Assembly (NCBI GenBank): GCA_964496705.1
Contig: CAZCBJ010000071.1
Coordinates: 1-17,170 of the forward strand
DNA: 17,170 nt
Direction of reading: 5' to 3'
Origin: CAZCBJ01 sp964496705
GTDB lineage: Bacteria; Chloroflexota; Anaerolineae; Anaerolineales; Anaerolineaceae
The position numbers were made by a program, and so were the translations under genes. Under the pieces are notes generated by a model that saw nothing but the letters and a program-made list of their open reading frames with translations, was not told where the DNA came from and did no database searches. This document shows positions 7,724 to 15,166 of this stretch, piece after piece; the first letter of the stretch is position 1; every line of letters starts with the position of its first letter.

Positions 7724-8767
7724 ATGAGATGGCGTTACCTTAGAACCGGTCTTGCCTTCCTGGGGCTACTATGGTGTATATGGGTGGCAGGCTGTAACAT
7801 GCCTGTTCCCTCGCGGGCGACACCCACGCTCAACCCCACCCAGGTTCTGGAAACCGTTGTCGCTGAGGTCACACAGATGAGCGTTAAAACGGTACAGGTG
7901 AGCCAGACAACCACGCCCAGCGCGCAGACTCCGCTGCCCACTGCGACGCTTTCCAGGCCTGCCAATACCCAGTTGCCAACCGATGCGCCTGTGCCGTGTG
8001 AGATGGCTGCGGCAGGAAAACCGATTGATGTCACCGTGCCGGATGGTGCACAATTTGAACCCGGCGCGCGTTTCACCAAAACCTGGCGCCTGACCAATGT
8101 GGGCTCCTGCGCCTGGACTCGCGATTATGCGGTGTTCTGGTTTTCTGGAGAAGATATGGCCACTGTCCGCTCGCAGACCTTTCTCAGCACGGTTCAACCG
8201 GGGCAATCAGTGGATATCAGCATTGACATGATTGCCCCTGCCAAACCCGGCGAGTACCAATCCAACTGGAAGCTGCGCAATCCGCAGGGTCAGTTTTTTG
8301 GAATTGGGCCCAGCAGCGGTTCGCCTTTCTGGGTGCGCATCCTGGTGGTGCAGGCTGCCACCCAAACCCCGACCCCCACTACAAGACCAACCGTCACATT
8401 AACGCCACAAGTGCAATCCAGCGGCGTGATTGCGTTGGTTGTGTATGATTCTTTTGATCTGGATACCGGCGCGGTCAATTCGGACAGTGGACCAGACCTG
8501 TTGTTTGACCTGGACAACGAAGGCAATTATATCTTGTTGCCTGCCAACGGCGCAGCTTTCGGCGTCCCATCCAGGGCCAATCCGACCTTCAACGCCTGCC
8601 GGTCTGAAGCGCTGAAAAGCTTATCGCTTCAGTTAAAAGCTATTCCAGATGGTTCTTACCTGTGCGCCCGGACGGATAATGGTCTGCCGGGTTTTATACG
8701 ATTGGCTTTGGCTGAGTTGGATAATGGGTTGATGACGGTAGAGTACACCACCTGGTCAATCCCTTAA
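7724..8767 (+). CDS. Lipoprotein with NBR1-type Ig-like domain and an unassigned C-terminal domain
   Basis: From ATG 7724 the product has 347 residues. An open upstream extension to 7664 would overlap the GH42 gene and bury the signal peptide, so I prefer 7724, though its Shine-Dalgarno is weak. The N-terminus is a lipoprotein signal (basic MRWRYLR, hydrophobic core, lipobox VAGC with C24), so the protein should be lipid-anchored outside the membrane. A Thr/Pro/Ser linker follows, then an NBR1-like Ig domain (about 95-205): FEPGARFTKTWRLTNVGSCAW and APAKPGEYQSNWKLRNPQG are diagnostic, and two Cys (PCEM and SCAW) probably form a disulfide. A second TPTPTT linker leads to about 115 residues with FDLDTG, two Cys (NACRS, YLCAR) and a final YTTW, which I cannot assign to a named family. 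Function is unknown; a surface-binding role is inferred. Confidence 0.85.
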   Translation: MRWRYLRTGLAFLGLLWCIWVAGCNMPVPSRATPTLNPTQVLETVVAEVTQMSVKTVQVSQTTTPSAQTPLPTATLSRPANTQLPTDAPVPCEMAAAGKPIDVTVPDGAQFEPGARFTKTWRLTNVGSCAWTRDYAVFWFSGEDMATVRSQTFLSTVQPGQSVDISIDMIAPAKPGEYQSNWKLRNPQGQFFGIGPSSGSPFWVRILVVQAATQTPTPTTRPTVTLTPQVQSSGVIALVVYDSFDLDTGAVNSDSGPDLLFDLDNEGNYILLPANGAAFGVPSRANPTFNACRSEALKSLSLQLKAIPDGSYLCARTDNGLPGFIRLALAELDNGLMTVEYTTWSIP

Positions 8768-8815
8768 TGCTTCTCGATCGCGGAAAGCACCATATTCTCT
8801 TATGGAGGAACCCTC

Positions 8816-9871
8816 ATGAATCTGGATGATCTCGCCTACTTTCGAACCATTGATACACAGGATATGCTTGGTCATATTGACGGGCTGCCTGGCCAACTGG
8901 CTGAGGCGTGGGCACTGGGGCAGCGCTTACCGTTGCCTGCCGGCGAAGGAATAGATGCGGTGATCATTGCCGGAATGGGCGGGTCGGCGATTGGCGCGGA
9001 TCTGGTGACTGCTTATCTCACACCCATTTGCCCGGTGCCGGTGGTTGTTCACCGCGATTATGACCTGCCCGCCTGGGCCAAAGGGCCAGGCACCCTGGTG
9101 ATCGCCTCCTCACATTCTGGCAACACCGAGGAAACGCTCTCCTCGGTCAAAGCAGCGTTGAAAGCTGGTTGCCGGCTGGTCACCGTCAGCACCGGGGGAG
9201 AATTGGTACAGGAAGCCCGCCAGGCTGGCGCTCCTGCATGGGTATTTCAGCATAATGGCATGCCTCGCGCAGCCGTTGGGTTTTCATTTGGTCTGTTGCT
9301 GGCGATGTTTACCCGGCTGGGACTGATCCCTGACCCATCCGGCGGTGTGGAGGAGGCTGTGCGGGTGATGAAAGAGCAGCAAGCCTCCATGTTGGCCAGC
9401 GTGCCGGTGGTGCACAACCCTGCCAAACGCATGGCCGGACAACTGGTGGGGCGTTGGGCGGTGATATTTGGCTCAGGATATCTGGCGCCGGTGGCGCGGC
9501 GCTGGAAAGGGCAGATTAATGAGCTGGCCAAAGCCTGGGCGCAATTTGACTTTCTACCCGAAGGGGATCACAATACGCTGGCCGGTCTGGTGGTTCCGAA
9601 GCCTCTGCTGACCCAGATCATGGCGTTGTTTTTGCGCGCGCCTTCTGAACATCTGCGAAACCAAAAGCGCACCGACCTGACCCGTCAGATGTTGATGACG
9701 TCAGGATTAAATACCGATACCATCGATTCGCGCGGAAAACACCCCATTTCGCACATCTGGTCGACTCTGTTATACGGAGACTATGCCGCCTATTATCTCG
9801 CGATGGCGTATGGTATGGATCCAACACCGATTGACGTTTTGCTGGCGTTCAAAGAGTCTATGGCTCGCTGA
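8816..9871 (+). CDS. Bifunctional phosphoglucose/phosphomannose isomerase
   Basis: This 351-residue SIS-fold enzyme interconverts fructose 6-phosphate with glucose 6-phosphate and with mannose 6-phosphate. It belongs to the small archaeal-type PGI/PMI family, not the classical 550-residue PGI. The first SIS domain shows GMGGSAIGADLV (53-64) and the sugar-phosphate loop SSHSGNTEE (98-106). MPRAAVGFSFG (149-159) joins the two domains. The catalytic pair is probably E236 (KGQINE) and H252 (EGDHNT); their 16-residue spacing equals that of Glu203 and His219 as I recall them from the Pyrobaculum aerophilum enzyme. GGAGGA precedes the ATG by about six bases. The protein is cytoplasmic and complete. 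It is the last gene of the + strand run, 48 bases after the lipoprotein, where it would route hexose phosphate into glycolysis or mannose precursors. Confidence 0.92.
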   Translation: MNLDDLAYFRTIDTQDMLGHIDGLPGQLAEAWALGQRLPLPAGEGIDAVIIAGMGGSAIGADLVTAYLTPICPVPVVVHRDYDLPAWAKGPGTLVIASSHSGNTEETLSSVKAALKAGCRLVTVSTGGELVQEARQAGAPAWVFQHNGMPRAAVGFSFGLLLAMFTRLGLIPDPSGGVEEAVRVMKEQQASMLASVPVVHNPAKRMAGQLVGRWAVIFGSGYLAPVARRWKGQINELAKAWAQFDFLPEGDHNTLAGLVVPKPLLTQIMALFLRAPSEHLRNQKRTDLTRQMLMTSGLNTDTIDSRGKHPISHIWSTLLYGDYAAYYLAMAYGMDPTPIDVLLAFKESMAR

Positions 9872-9925
9872 GCGGACAACCTTCTACAACCCGATAACGA
9901 TTCTCACAGGCAGCTTAACCCCAGG

Positions 9926-9934
9926 TGGTATAAT
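9926..9934 (+). promoter_or_regulatory. Extended -10 promoter element upstream of uvrA
   Basis: TGGTATAAT is a perfect TGn-TATAAT extended -10 in the 140-base gap between the isomerase and uvrA. No convincing -35 lies 16-18 bases upstream, which is acceptable for extended -10 promoters. Transcription would start near 9941, leaving a leader of about 70 bases. I see no clear LexA-type inverted repeat around it. Confidence 0.5.
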
Positions 9935-9994
9935 TACCTTTTGCCAATTTCTCAATCGCTGTTTGTTTGAGTGGATGAGAAGGGTGTAAATTCG

Positions 9995-10009
9995 ATGCCT
10001 GGCAGGTGA
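9995..10009 (+). other. Four-codon leader mini-ORF just before uvrA
   Basis: ATG CCT GGC AGG TGA (M-P-G-R-stop) ends two bases before the uvrA ATG, and its AGGTGA doubles as the ribosome site of uvrA. An AGAAGGG at 9978-9984 could serve as its own ribosome site. Translation of something this short cannot be shown from sequence; it may be chance. Confidence 0.2.
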
Positions 10010-10011
10010 AT

Positions 10012-12936
10012 ATGACTCAAAACGTGATCCGTGTGGTTGGCGCGCGCGAGCACAATCTAAAAAATATTACCGTTGAGATTCCACGCGATCGGTTGGTGGT
10101 GATCACCGGATTGTCCGGTTCGGGGAAATCCTCCCTGGCGTTCGACACCATTTTTGCTGAAGGACAGCGCCGGTACGTGGAGTCCCTGTCGGCCTATGCT
10201 CGCCAATTCCTGGGGCAGATGGATAAACCCGACGTGGATTATATTGAAGGGCTATCTCCGGCAGTGTCCATTGACCAGAAAGCCACTTCACACAACCCGC
10301 GCTCCACCGTCGGCACGGTCACCGAAATTTATGACTATTTGCGTTTGCTTTTCGCGCGCATCGGTATCCCACACTGCCCCGTTTGTGGTCGAGAGGTGGT
10401 CAAGCAATCCGCTCAGGAGATTGTGGACGCGGTGGAGAAAATGCCCGGCGGGTCGCGCCTGTTGATCCTTGGACCCATCGTGCGCGGGCGTAAAGGCACC
10501 TACCAGGCAGCCTTCGAAGAAATCCGTAAGGCTGGCTTTGAGCGCGTGCGGGTGGACGGCAAAGTTTACCGCCTGGACGAGGAGATCGCGCTCGACCGTT
10601 ATAAGATACACACAATTGAGGCAGTGGTGGACCGTCTGGTGATCAATCCGAACGGGGATGAGGAAGAACAGCGCATGGCTCGCTCGCGCCTGACTGATTC
10701 GGTCGAAACAGCACTGAAGGTCGGCGAAGGGTATCTTACCATTCAGAATTTGTCGGTCGATCCCCCCCAGGATTATTATTTCTCCGAGCATCTGGCCTGT
10801 CCCGAGCACGGCATCAGCCTGCCCGAAATTGAGCCGCGAACATTCTCTTTCAACACCCCGCATGGAGCCTGCCCGGAATGCCAGGGATTGGGATCGAAGT
10901 TGGAAATTGATCCCGATCTTCTTATCCCTGATTCTGAAAAGCCGCTGAGTGAGGGCGCAATCGTCGCTTTGGAATGGAACGGCCCGCGTGACCAGGGTGG
11001 ATATTACTGGCAGACTGTGGAAGCGGTTGCCCATAGCTATCATATTGATCTGAATACCCCGGTCAAAGACATCCCCGCAGAAAAAATGGAGAAAATCCTT
11101 TACGGGACCGGCGCGCAAGAGGTGACCGTTCAAATTCAAGGGCGGAATGACCGGCAAACCTCATTTCGTACGACCTTTGAGGGGATCATACCGAATTTAA
11201 TGCGCCGTTATCGCGAGACCAATTCAGAGTATATCCGCAGCCGCATCCTTGAATATATGAGCGACCGGCCCTGCCAGGCGTGTAAGGGCAACCGCTTGCG
11301 CCCGGAAGCGCTGGCGGTCACCGTGGATGATAAGAATATTGTTGAAATTACCGACTGGCCAGTGCTGCGGACTCTGGAATGGGTGCGTCGCCTGATGAGC
11401 CCTGACACACCGCTGAACACACGCCAGGTGGTCATTTCAGAGCGAATCTTGAAAGAAATCGTCGCCCGATTGGGGTTTTTGGTGGATGTCGGGCTGGATT
11501 ATCTCACCTTGCGGCGGTCCGCCACTTCACTGTCTGGAGGCGAGGCGCAGCGCATTCGTCTGGCAACACAGATTGGTTCGCGTTTGATGGGTGTTTTGTA
11601 TGTGCTGGATGAGCCGTCCATCGGGCTGCATCCGAGGGACAACACCCGTCTGTTGGATACGCTTAAATCGCTGCGCGATTTGGGCAACACAGTTCTGGTG
11701 GTGGAACATGATGAAGAGACCATACGATCCGCGGATTGGATCATTGATCTCGGACCGGGGGCGGGAGAACTCGGTGGGCAGGTGATCGCTGAAGGCAATC
11801 TGGAGAAGATATTATCCAGTCGCGAATCTCTCACCGGCGCTTACCTTTCGCGGCGCCGCAAGGTGCCCATCCCGGCCCAACGCCGCGGCGGGAACGGGAA
11901 ATGGATGAAAATAATCGGGGCGAAGGCCAATAATCTTAAAAGTATTGATGTGGCTTTGCCGCTGGGACGGCTGGTGTGTATTACCGGTGTCTCCGGTTCT
12001 GGCAAGTCCACCTTGATGGTGGATGTGCTGTATAACGCGCTTGCCCGTGAACTGCACAACGCCCACACCTTTCCCGGCGAGTATGAGCGCATTGAGGGAA
12101 TTAACAATATCGATAAAATCATCAACATCGACCAATCGCCCATCGGACGAACCCCGCGCTCCAACCCCGGCACATATACCGGTCTATTCGACGAAACCCG
12201 TCATTTGTTTGCTGAATTGACTGAGAGCAAAATGCGCGGATATAAAGCGGGCAGGTTTTCATTCAACATCCATGGTGGGCGTTGCGAAGCCTGTCAGGGT
12301 CAGGGGCAGTTGCGCATTGAAATGCAATTTCTCCCGGATGTGTATGTGCCCTGTGATGTCTGCCACGGCGCGCGGTTCAACCGCGAAACCTTGCAGGTGA
12401 AGTTTAAGGGGCGCTCGATCGCAGATATTCTGGATATGACGGTGGAGGAAGGACTGGAGGTTTTTAGTGCTTTTCCGAATATTCTCTCCAAATTGCGCCT
12501 GCTGCATGAGGTTGGTCTGGGATATATCCGCATCGGTCAGCCTGCTCCCACTCTGTCTGGGGGCGAGGCGCAGCGGGTGAAACTGGCCAAAGAATTGTCG
12601 CGGCGGGCGACCGGCCGCACGCTGTATGTCCTGGACGAACCTTCTGTGGGATTACATGCGGCGGATGTGCATATGTTGATTGAAGTGCTTCAGCGATTGG
12701 TCGAAGCTGGCAACTCGGTGTTGATTATTGAACATAATCTGGATATTATTAAAGTAGCAGATTATATTATTGACCTGGGACCGGATGGCGGCGACCGCGG
12801 CGGTATGTTGGTGGCGGCTGGAACTCCCGAAGAGGTCAGCCTTAACGAAAAATCGTATACCGGACACTTTTTGCGCGAGTATATGGCCGGTCACCATTTA
12901 CAACCCGGGCCTGGATCTTTGCTCAGCACCCGATAA
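10012..12936 (+). CDS. uvrA: UvrABC system protein A (excinuclease ABC subunit A)
   Basis: This is the damage-recognition ATPase of nucleotide excision repair, which loads UvrB at lesions. I chose ATG 10012 (974 residues) because AGGTGA sits just before it; an in-frame GTG at 10006 would add two residues with no good ribosome site. Both ABC modules are complete: Walker A GLSGSGKS (33-40) and GVSGSGKS (659-666), two LSGGEAQR signatures, and Walker B regions LDEPSIGLHPRDN and LDEPSVGLHAADV. A VESLSAYARQFLGQM block, typical of UvrA, follows the first Walker A. The C-terminal zinc finger is C758-x2-C761-x19-C781-x2-C784. The first zinc module reads C263-x2-H266...C287-x2-C290, with His in place of the usual second Cys. 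Length is normal. It appears to be transcribed alone from its own extended -10 promoter. Confidence 0.98.
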   Translation: MTQNVIRVVGAREHNLKNITVEIPRDRLVVITGLSGSGKSSLAFDTIFAEGQRRYVESLSAYARQFLGQMDKPDVDYIEGLSPAVSIDQKATSHNPRSTVGTVTEIYDYLRLLFARIGIPHCPVCGREVVKQSAQEIVDAVEKMPGGSRLLILGPIVRGRKGTYQAAFEEIRKAGFERVRVDGKVYRLDEEIALDRYKIHTIEAVVDRLVINPNGDEEEQRMARSRLTDSVETALKVGEGYLTIQNLSVDPPQDYYFSEHLACPEHGISLPEIEPRTFSFNTPHGACPECQGLGSKLEIDPDLLIPDSEKPLSEGAIVALEWNGPRDQGGYYWQTVEAVAHSYHIDLNTPVKDIPAEKMEKILYGTGAQEVTVQIQGRNDRQTSFRTTFEGIIPNLMRRYRETNSEYIRSRILEYMSDRPCQACKGNRLRPEALAVTVDDKNIVEITDWPVLRTLEWVRRLMSPDTPLNTRQVVISERILKEIVARLGFLVDVGLDYLTLRRSATSLSGGEAQRIRLATQIGSRLMGVLYVLDEPSIGLHPRDNTRLLDTLKSLRDLGNTVLVVEHDEETIRSADWIIDLGPGAGELGGQVIAEGNLEKILSSRESLTGAYLSRRRKVPIPAQRRGGNGKWMKIIGAKANNLKSIDVALPLGRLVCITGVSGSGKSTLMVDVLYNALARELHNAHTFPGEYERIEGINNIDKIINIDQSPIGRTPRSNPGTYTGLFDETRHLFAELTESKMRGYKAGRFSFNIHGGRCEACQGQGQLRIEMQFLPDVYVPCDVCHGARFNRETLQVKFKGRSIADILDMTVEEGLEVFSAFPNILSKLRLLHEVGLGYIRIGQPAPTLSGGEAQRVKLAKELSRRATGRTLYVLDEPSVGLHAADVHMLIEVLQRLVEAGNSVLIIEHNLDIIKVADYIIDLGPDGGDRGGMLVAAGTPEEVSLNEKSYTGHFLREYMAGHHLQPGPGSLLSTR

Positions 12937-13050
12937 GCGACAAGCTCTTGACTGCTTGACCCTACACTTGAATTTGCAGGATGAACGGACGATTAATCGA
13001 GTAGAATTAAGCCCTGTCAACCATGAATATACACCCTCATAGGATTTCCC

Positions 13051-13788
13051 ATGCCTGATAGAAATGACCCTCAAGCGGTTTTTAACTCATTCCGGAGGCG
13101 GCAAAAGGCTATGCCAGTCATTCTTGGTCTACTGGCGCTTGTCCTGGTTGCCATTGGTGTGATTATCTTGTATGTCTGGTTTTCAAGCCCGGGTGGTCCA
13201 AAAATTTCATTGTTCCCTTCCGCTACACCCACCTTGACTGAAACGCCCACCAACACCCCGGTCACACCGAGCGCCACAGCCACCGAAACCGTCACACCAT
13301 CTTTCACCCCAACGATCACTGAAACGCCTACTCCCTCTGGACCTTACGAATACACGGTGAAAGATGAGGACAACTGCTGGCAAATTGCGTTGGACCACAA
13401 TGTTGACCTGCCGGTGTTGTTGGCGATTAATAACTTCCCGCCTGACCAGTGTCCCATCGTCGCTGGACAAAAAATCCTGATCCCGGCGCCTGGCCAGGCA
13501 CTGCCAACTGACACGCCCATCCCCTCCGACATCGCCAAAGGTACAAAAATTGAATATATTGTCAAGTCAGGCGATGGCCTGGGTGCCATCGCTGTCCGAT
13601 TTAACACCACCGTGGAAGAGATCATTAAAGCCACCAACGAGTACAACAAGAAGAATAACCTGGCTGAGCTGAAAGACGCCGGCACCATTTTTATTGGGCA
13701 AAAATTGATCATCCCTGTGTATATAGTCACCCCGACGGCGACGCGTGCGGCTACCTCCACGCCTGTCCCGCCGACTGCGACGCCATGA
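13051..13788 (+). CDS. Membrane-anchored protein with two LysM domains
   Basis: The 245-residue product has a short basic cytoplasmic N-terminus (RRRQK), one TM helix (about 21-44), a Thr/Pro linker (about 57-96), and two LysM domains (about 98-145 and 166-222), followed by another short Thr/Pro tail. It should sit on the membrane with its LysM domains outside. The first LysM (YEYTVKDEDNCWQIALDHNV...GQKILIP) carries C109 and C134, positioned for a disulfide; the second (IEYIVKSGDGLGAIAVRFNTT...GQKLIIP) has none and has a longer middle loop. LysM generally binds N-acetylglucosamine polymers such as peptidoglycan; the actual ligand is not readable. AGGA lies six bases before the ATG. The stop codon overlaps an ATG (ATGA), and the propeller gene begins within 11 bases, so the two are surely one transcript. 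Confidence 0.88.
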   Translation: MPDRNDPQAVFNSFRRRQKAMPVILGLLALVLVAIGVIILYVWFSSPGGPKISLFPSATPTLTETPTNTPVTPSATATETVTPSFTPTITETPTPSGPYEYTVKDEDNCWQIALDHNVDLPVLLAINNFPPDQCPIVAGQKILIPAPGQALPTDTPIPSDIAKGTKIEYIVKSGDGLGAIAVRFNTTVEEIIKATNEYNKKNNLAELKDAGTIFIGQKLIIPVYIVTPTATRAATSTPVPPTATP

Positions 13789-13802
13789 TCTCATCGGCGT
13801 GA
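13785..13802 (+). other. Five-codon mini-ORF bridging the LysM and propeller genes
   Basis: ATG at 13785 overlaps the LysM stop as ATGA and encodes M-I-S-S-A before a TGA at 13800-13802. That stop in turn overlaps the proposed GTG start of the next gene as GTGA. The double overlap could couple translation across the junction, but it may be coincidence. Confidence 0.2.
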
Positions 13803-15166
13803 ACCATCCGACTGAAAATCGAACACCTCGTTTTCCCTTTGAGGGAATCGTCTTTCTGCTGATTGGATTACTTTGCGGATTGGTGCTATCCTGGCTGGGC
13901 AGTTGGGTGGTGGGTTATCCATTTCCGCTTATGCAGCCAGCATCCCATACGGTGGGGGTGTATGGGCCGCTTGGGATTGTTTTCTCCAAACCTTTGCAGA
14001 GCGAGACGGATATTCTCTCCCTTTTGTCATTTGATCCGTCCGTGGAAGTCAGCCTGGTGTGGAATGGCACCACCGCCTGGTTTGTGCCTCTCAAGCCTTG
14101 GGTTCCCGGGACAAAAATTGGCGTTCATCTGACACCGGGATTAACCTATCGAGATCACCAACGCCTGCGCGTCGAGCGCAAGTGGATGATCGAGGTTCGC
14201 AATCCACAGGTGGTTTTTCTTCAGCCAGCCCAAAACCCCGAGCTTTGGCGTGTAGATGAAACCAGCGGCGAAAAGCTGCAGCTAAGCCATACAGGCGGAA
14301 AAGTACTGGATTTTGCTGTTCAGCGTTCGGGGGAATGGCTGGGTTTTTCAGTCCAAAACGATCAGGGCGGGGCAGACCTGTTTCGGGTTGATCGGTCCGG
14401 GCAGCGTCAAGAATCCCTGCTGACTTGCGGCAAGGAGACCTGTTCTGAGCTTGCCTGGTCGGTGCTGGGAGACCGGCTTGCATACACCCGTCATTCGCGG
14501 GTTACTTCTGACGGTCAGCCGGCCGGCTCGCAAATCTGGATCCTGGATTTGGATACCCGGCGGACGGTTGCGTTGGGAAGGGCTGGCCGACTGGCCAGTT
14601 GGTCACCAGATGGCAAGCGGTTGGCTTACTTTGATGAAACCGCGCAAGCAATGCGGGTCAGCAATTTACAACAAGGCACAGATATGCTGTTCCCCGCCCG
14701 GGAAAGCGAGGGTGTCTCCTGGTCAGAAGATGGCACCAGATTGCTTTTTATCAGCCAGGAGGTGGGGATTGACCCGCCGATCAGCGGAATCTCGCTGGTG
14801 GATTTCCAGAGGGAAATGGTTTCGCCGCTGTTCAATGATAACTTGACCGGAGAGATGGATTTCAGCCGCGCGCTTTTATCCCCCGATGGACAATGGGCGT
14901 TGGTCGGTGTTCGCTATTTTGATGGCCCGGTGTCCAAGCAACTCTGGTTGATCAACCTGGAAAACGGCCAAAAAATCGAGATCACCACCAACCAGGTGTT
15001 GACCCAAGCAGCTTATGCCTGGGATGCGGATGGCGGCGGTGTGGTCTTTCAACAATTGGAAATCGGTTCATCGGCTGCCAGGCCCAGGGTGATGCATTGG
15101 GAATGGCAAACCGGAGAGATCACCTTGCTGGCTGAAAATGCCGCCCGGCCAGCCTGGTTACCCTAA
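13799..15166 (+). CDS. Membrane-anchored SbsA-type Ig plus six-bladed PD40 beta-propeller protein
   Basis: I start it at GTG 13799 (455 residues), just after the LysM stop; an in-frame ATG at 13745 would overlap that gene by 44 bases and add an Arg-rich stretch read from the other frame's Thr/Pro tail. Neither start has a clear Shine-Dalgarno. One TM helix (about 16-38) anchors it facing outward. Residues about 48-132 look like an SbsA/Big_5 Ig-like domain (GIVFSKPLQSET, LSFDPSVEVSLVW, WFVPLKPWVPGTKIGV). Six repeats follow (QRSGEWLGFSV, SVLGDRLAYTR, SPDGKRLAYFD, SEDGTRLLFIS, SPDGQWALVGV, DADGGGVVFQQ), the WD40-like PD40 units of TolB-type propellers. The role is probably binding or scaffolding at the cell surface; no catalytic motif is visible. 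Its last 9 bases overlap convergent queG. Confidence 0.8.
   Translation: MNHPTENRTPRFPFEGIVFLLIGLLCGLVLSWLGSWVVGYPFPLMQPASHTVGVYGPLGIVFSKPLQSETDILSLLSFDPSVEVSLVWNGTTAWFVPLKPWVPGTKIGVHLTPGLTYRDHQRLRVERKWMIEVRNPQVVFLQPAQNPELWRVDETSGEKLQLSHTGGKVLDFAVQRSGEWLGFSVQNDQGGADLFRVDRSGQRQESLLTCGKETCSELAWSVLGDRLAYTRHSRVTSDGQPAGSQIWILDLDTRRTVALGRAGRLASWSPDGKRLAYFDETAQAMRVSNLQQGTDMLFPARESEGVSWSEDGTRLLFISQEVGIDPPISGISLVDFQREMVSPLFNDNLTGEMDFSRALLSPDGQWALVGVRYFDGPVSKQLWLINLENGQKIEITTNQVLTQAAYAWDADGGGVVFQQLEIGSSAARPRVMHWEWQTGEITLLAENAARPAWLP

Noticed and set aside
8768..8790. TGCTT...AAGCA hairpin between the lipoprotein and isomerase genes
   Set aside because: A 5-base stem with a 12-base loop and no T run; not a believable terminator.
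9872..10005. LexA/SOS box upstream of uvrA
   Set aside because: I found no convincing inverted repeat of the known LexA types; Chloroflexota boxes are not well enough known to me to force a call.
10288..11157. A 289-codon open frame on the minus strand inside uvrA
   Set aside because: It is fully antisense to a highly conserved part of UvrA and shows no family motif; high GC content makes such shadows common.
13071..13319. Gly/Val-rich repeat protein on the minus strand
   Set aside because: It is the antisense reading of the Thr/Pro linker of the LysM protein; the same happens opposite the linkers at 16540-16700 and 7800-7990.
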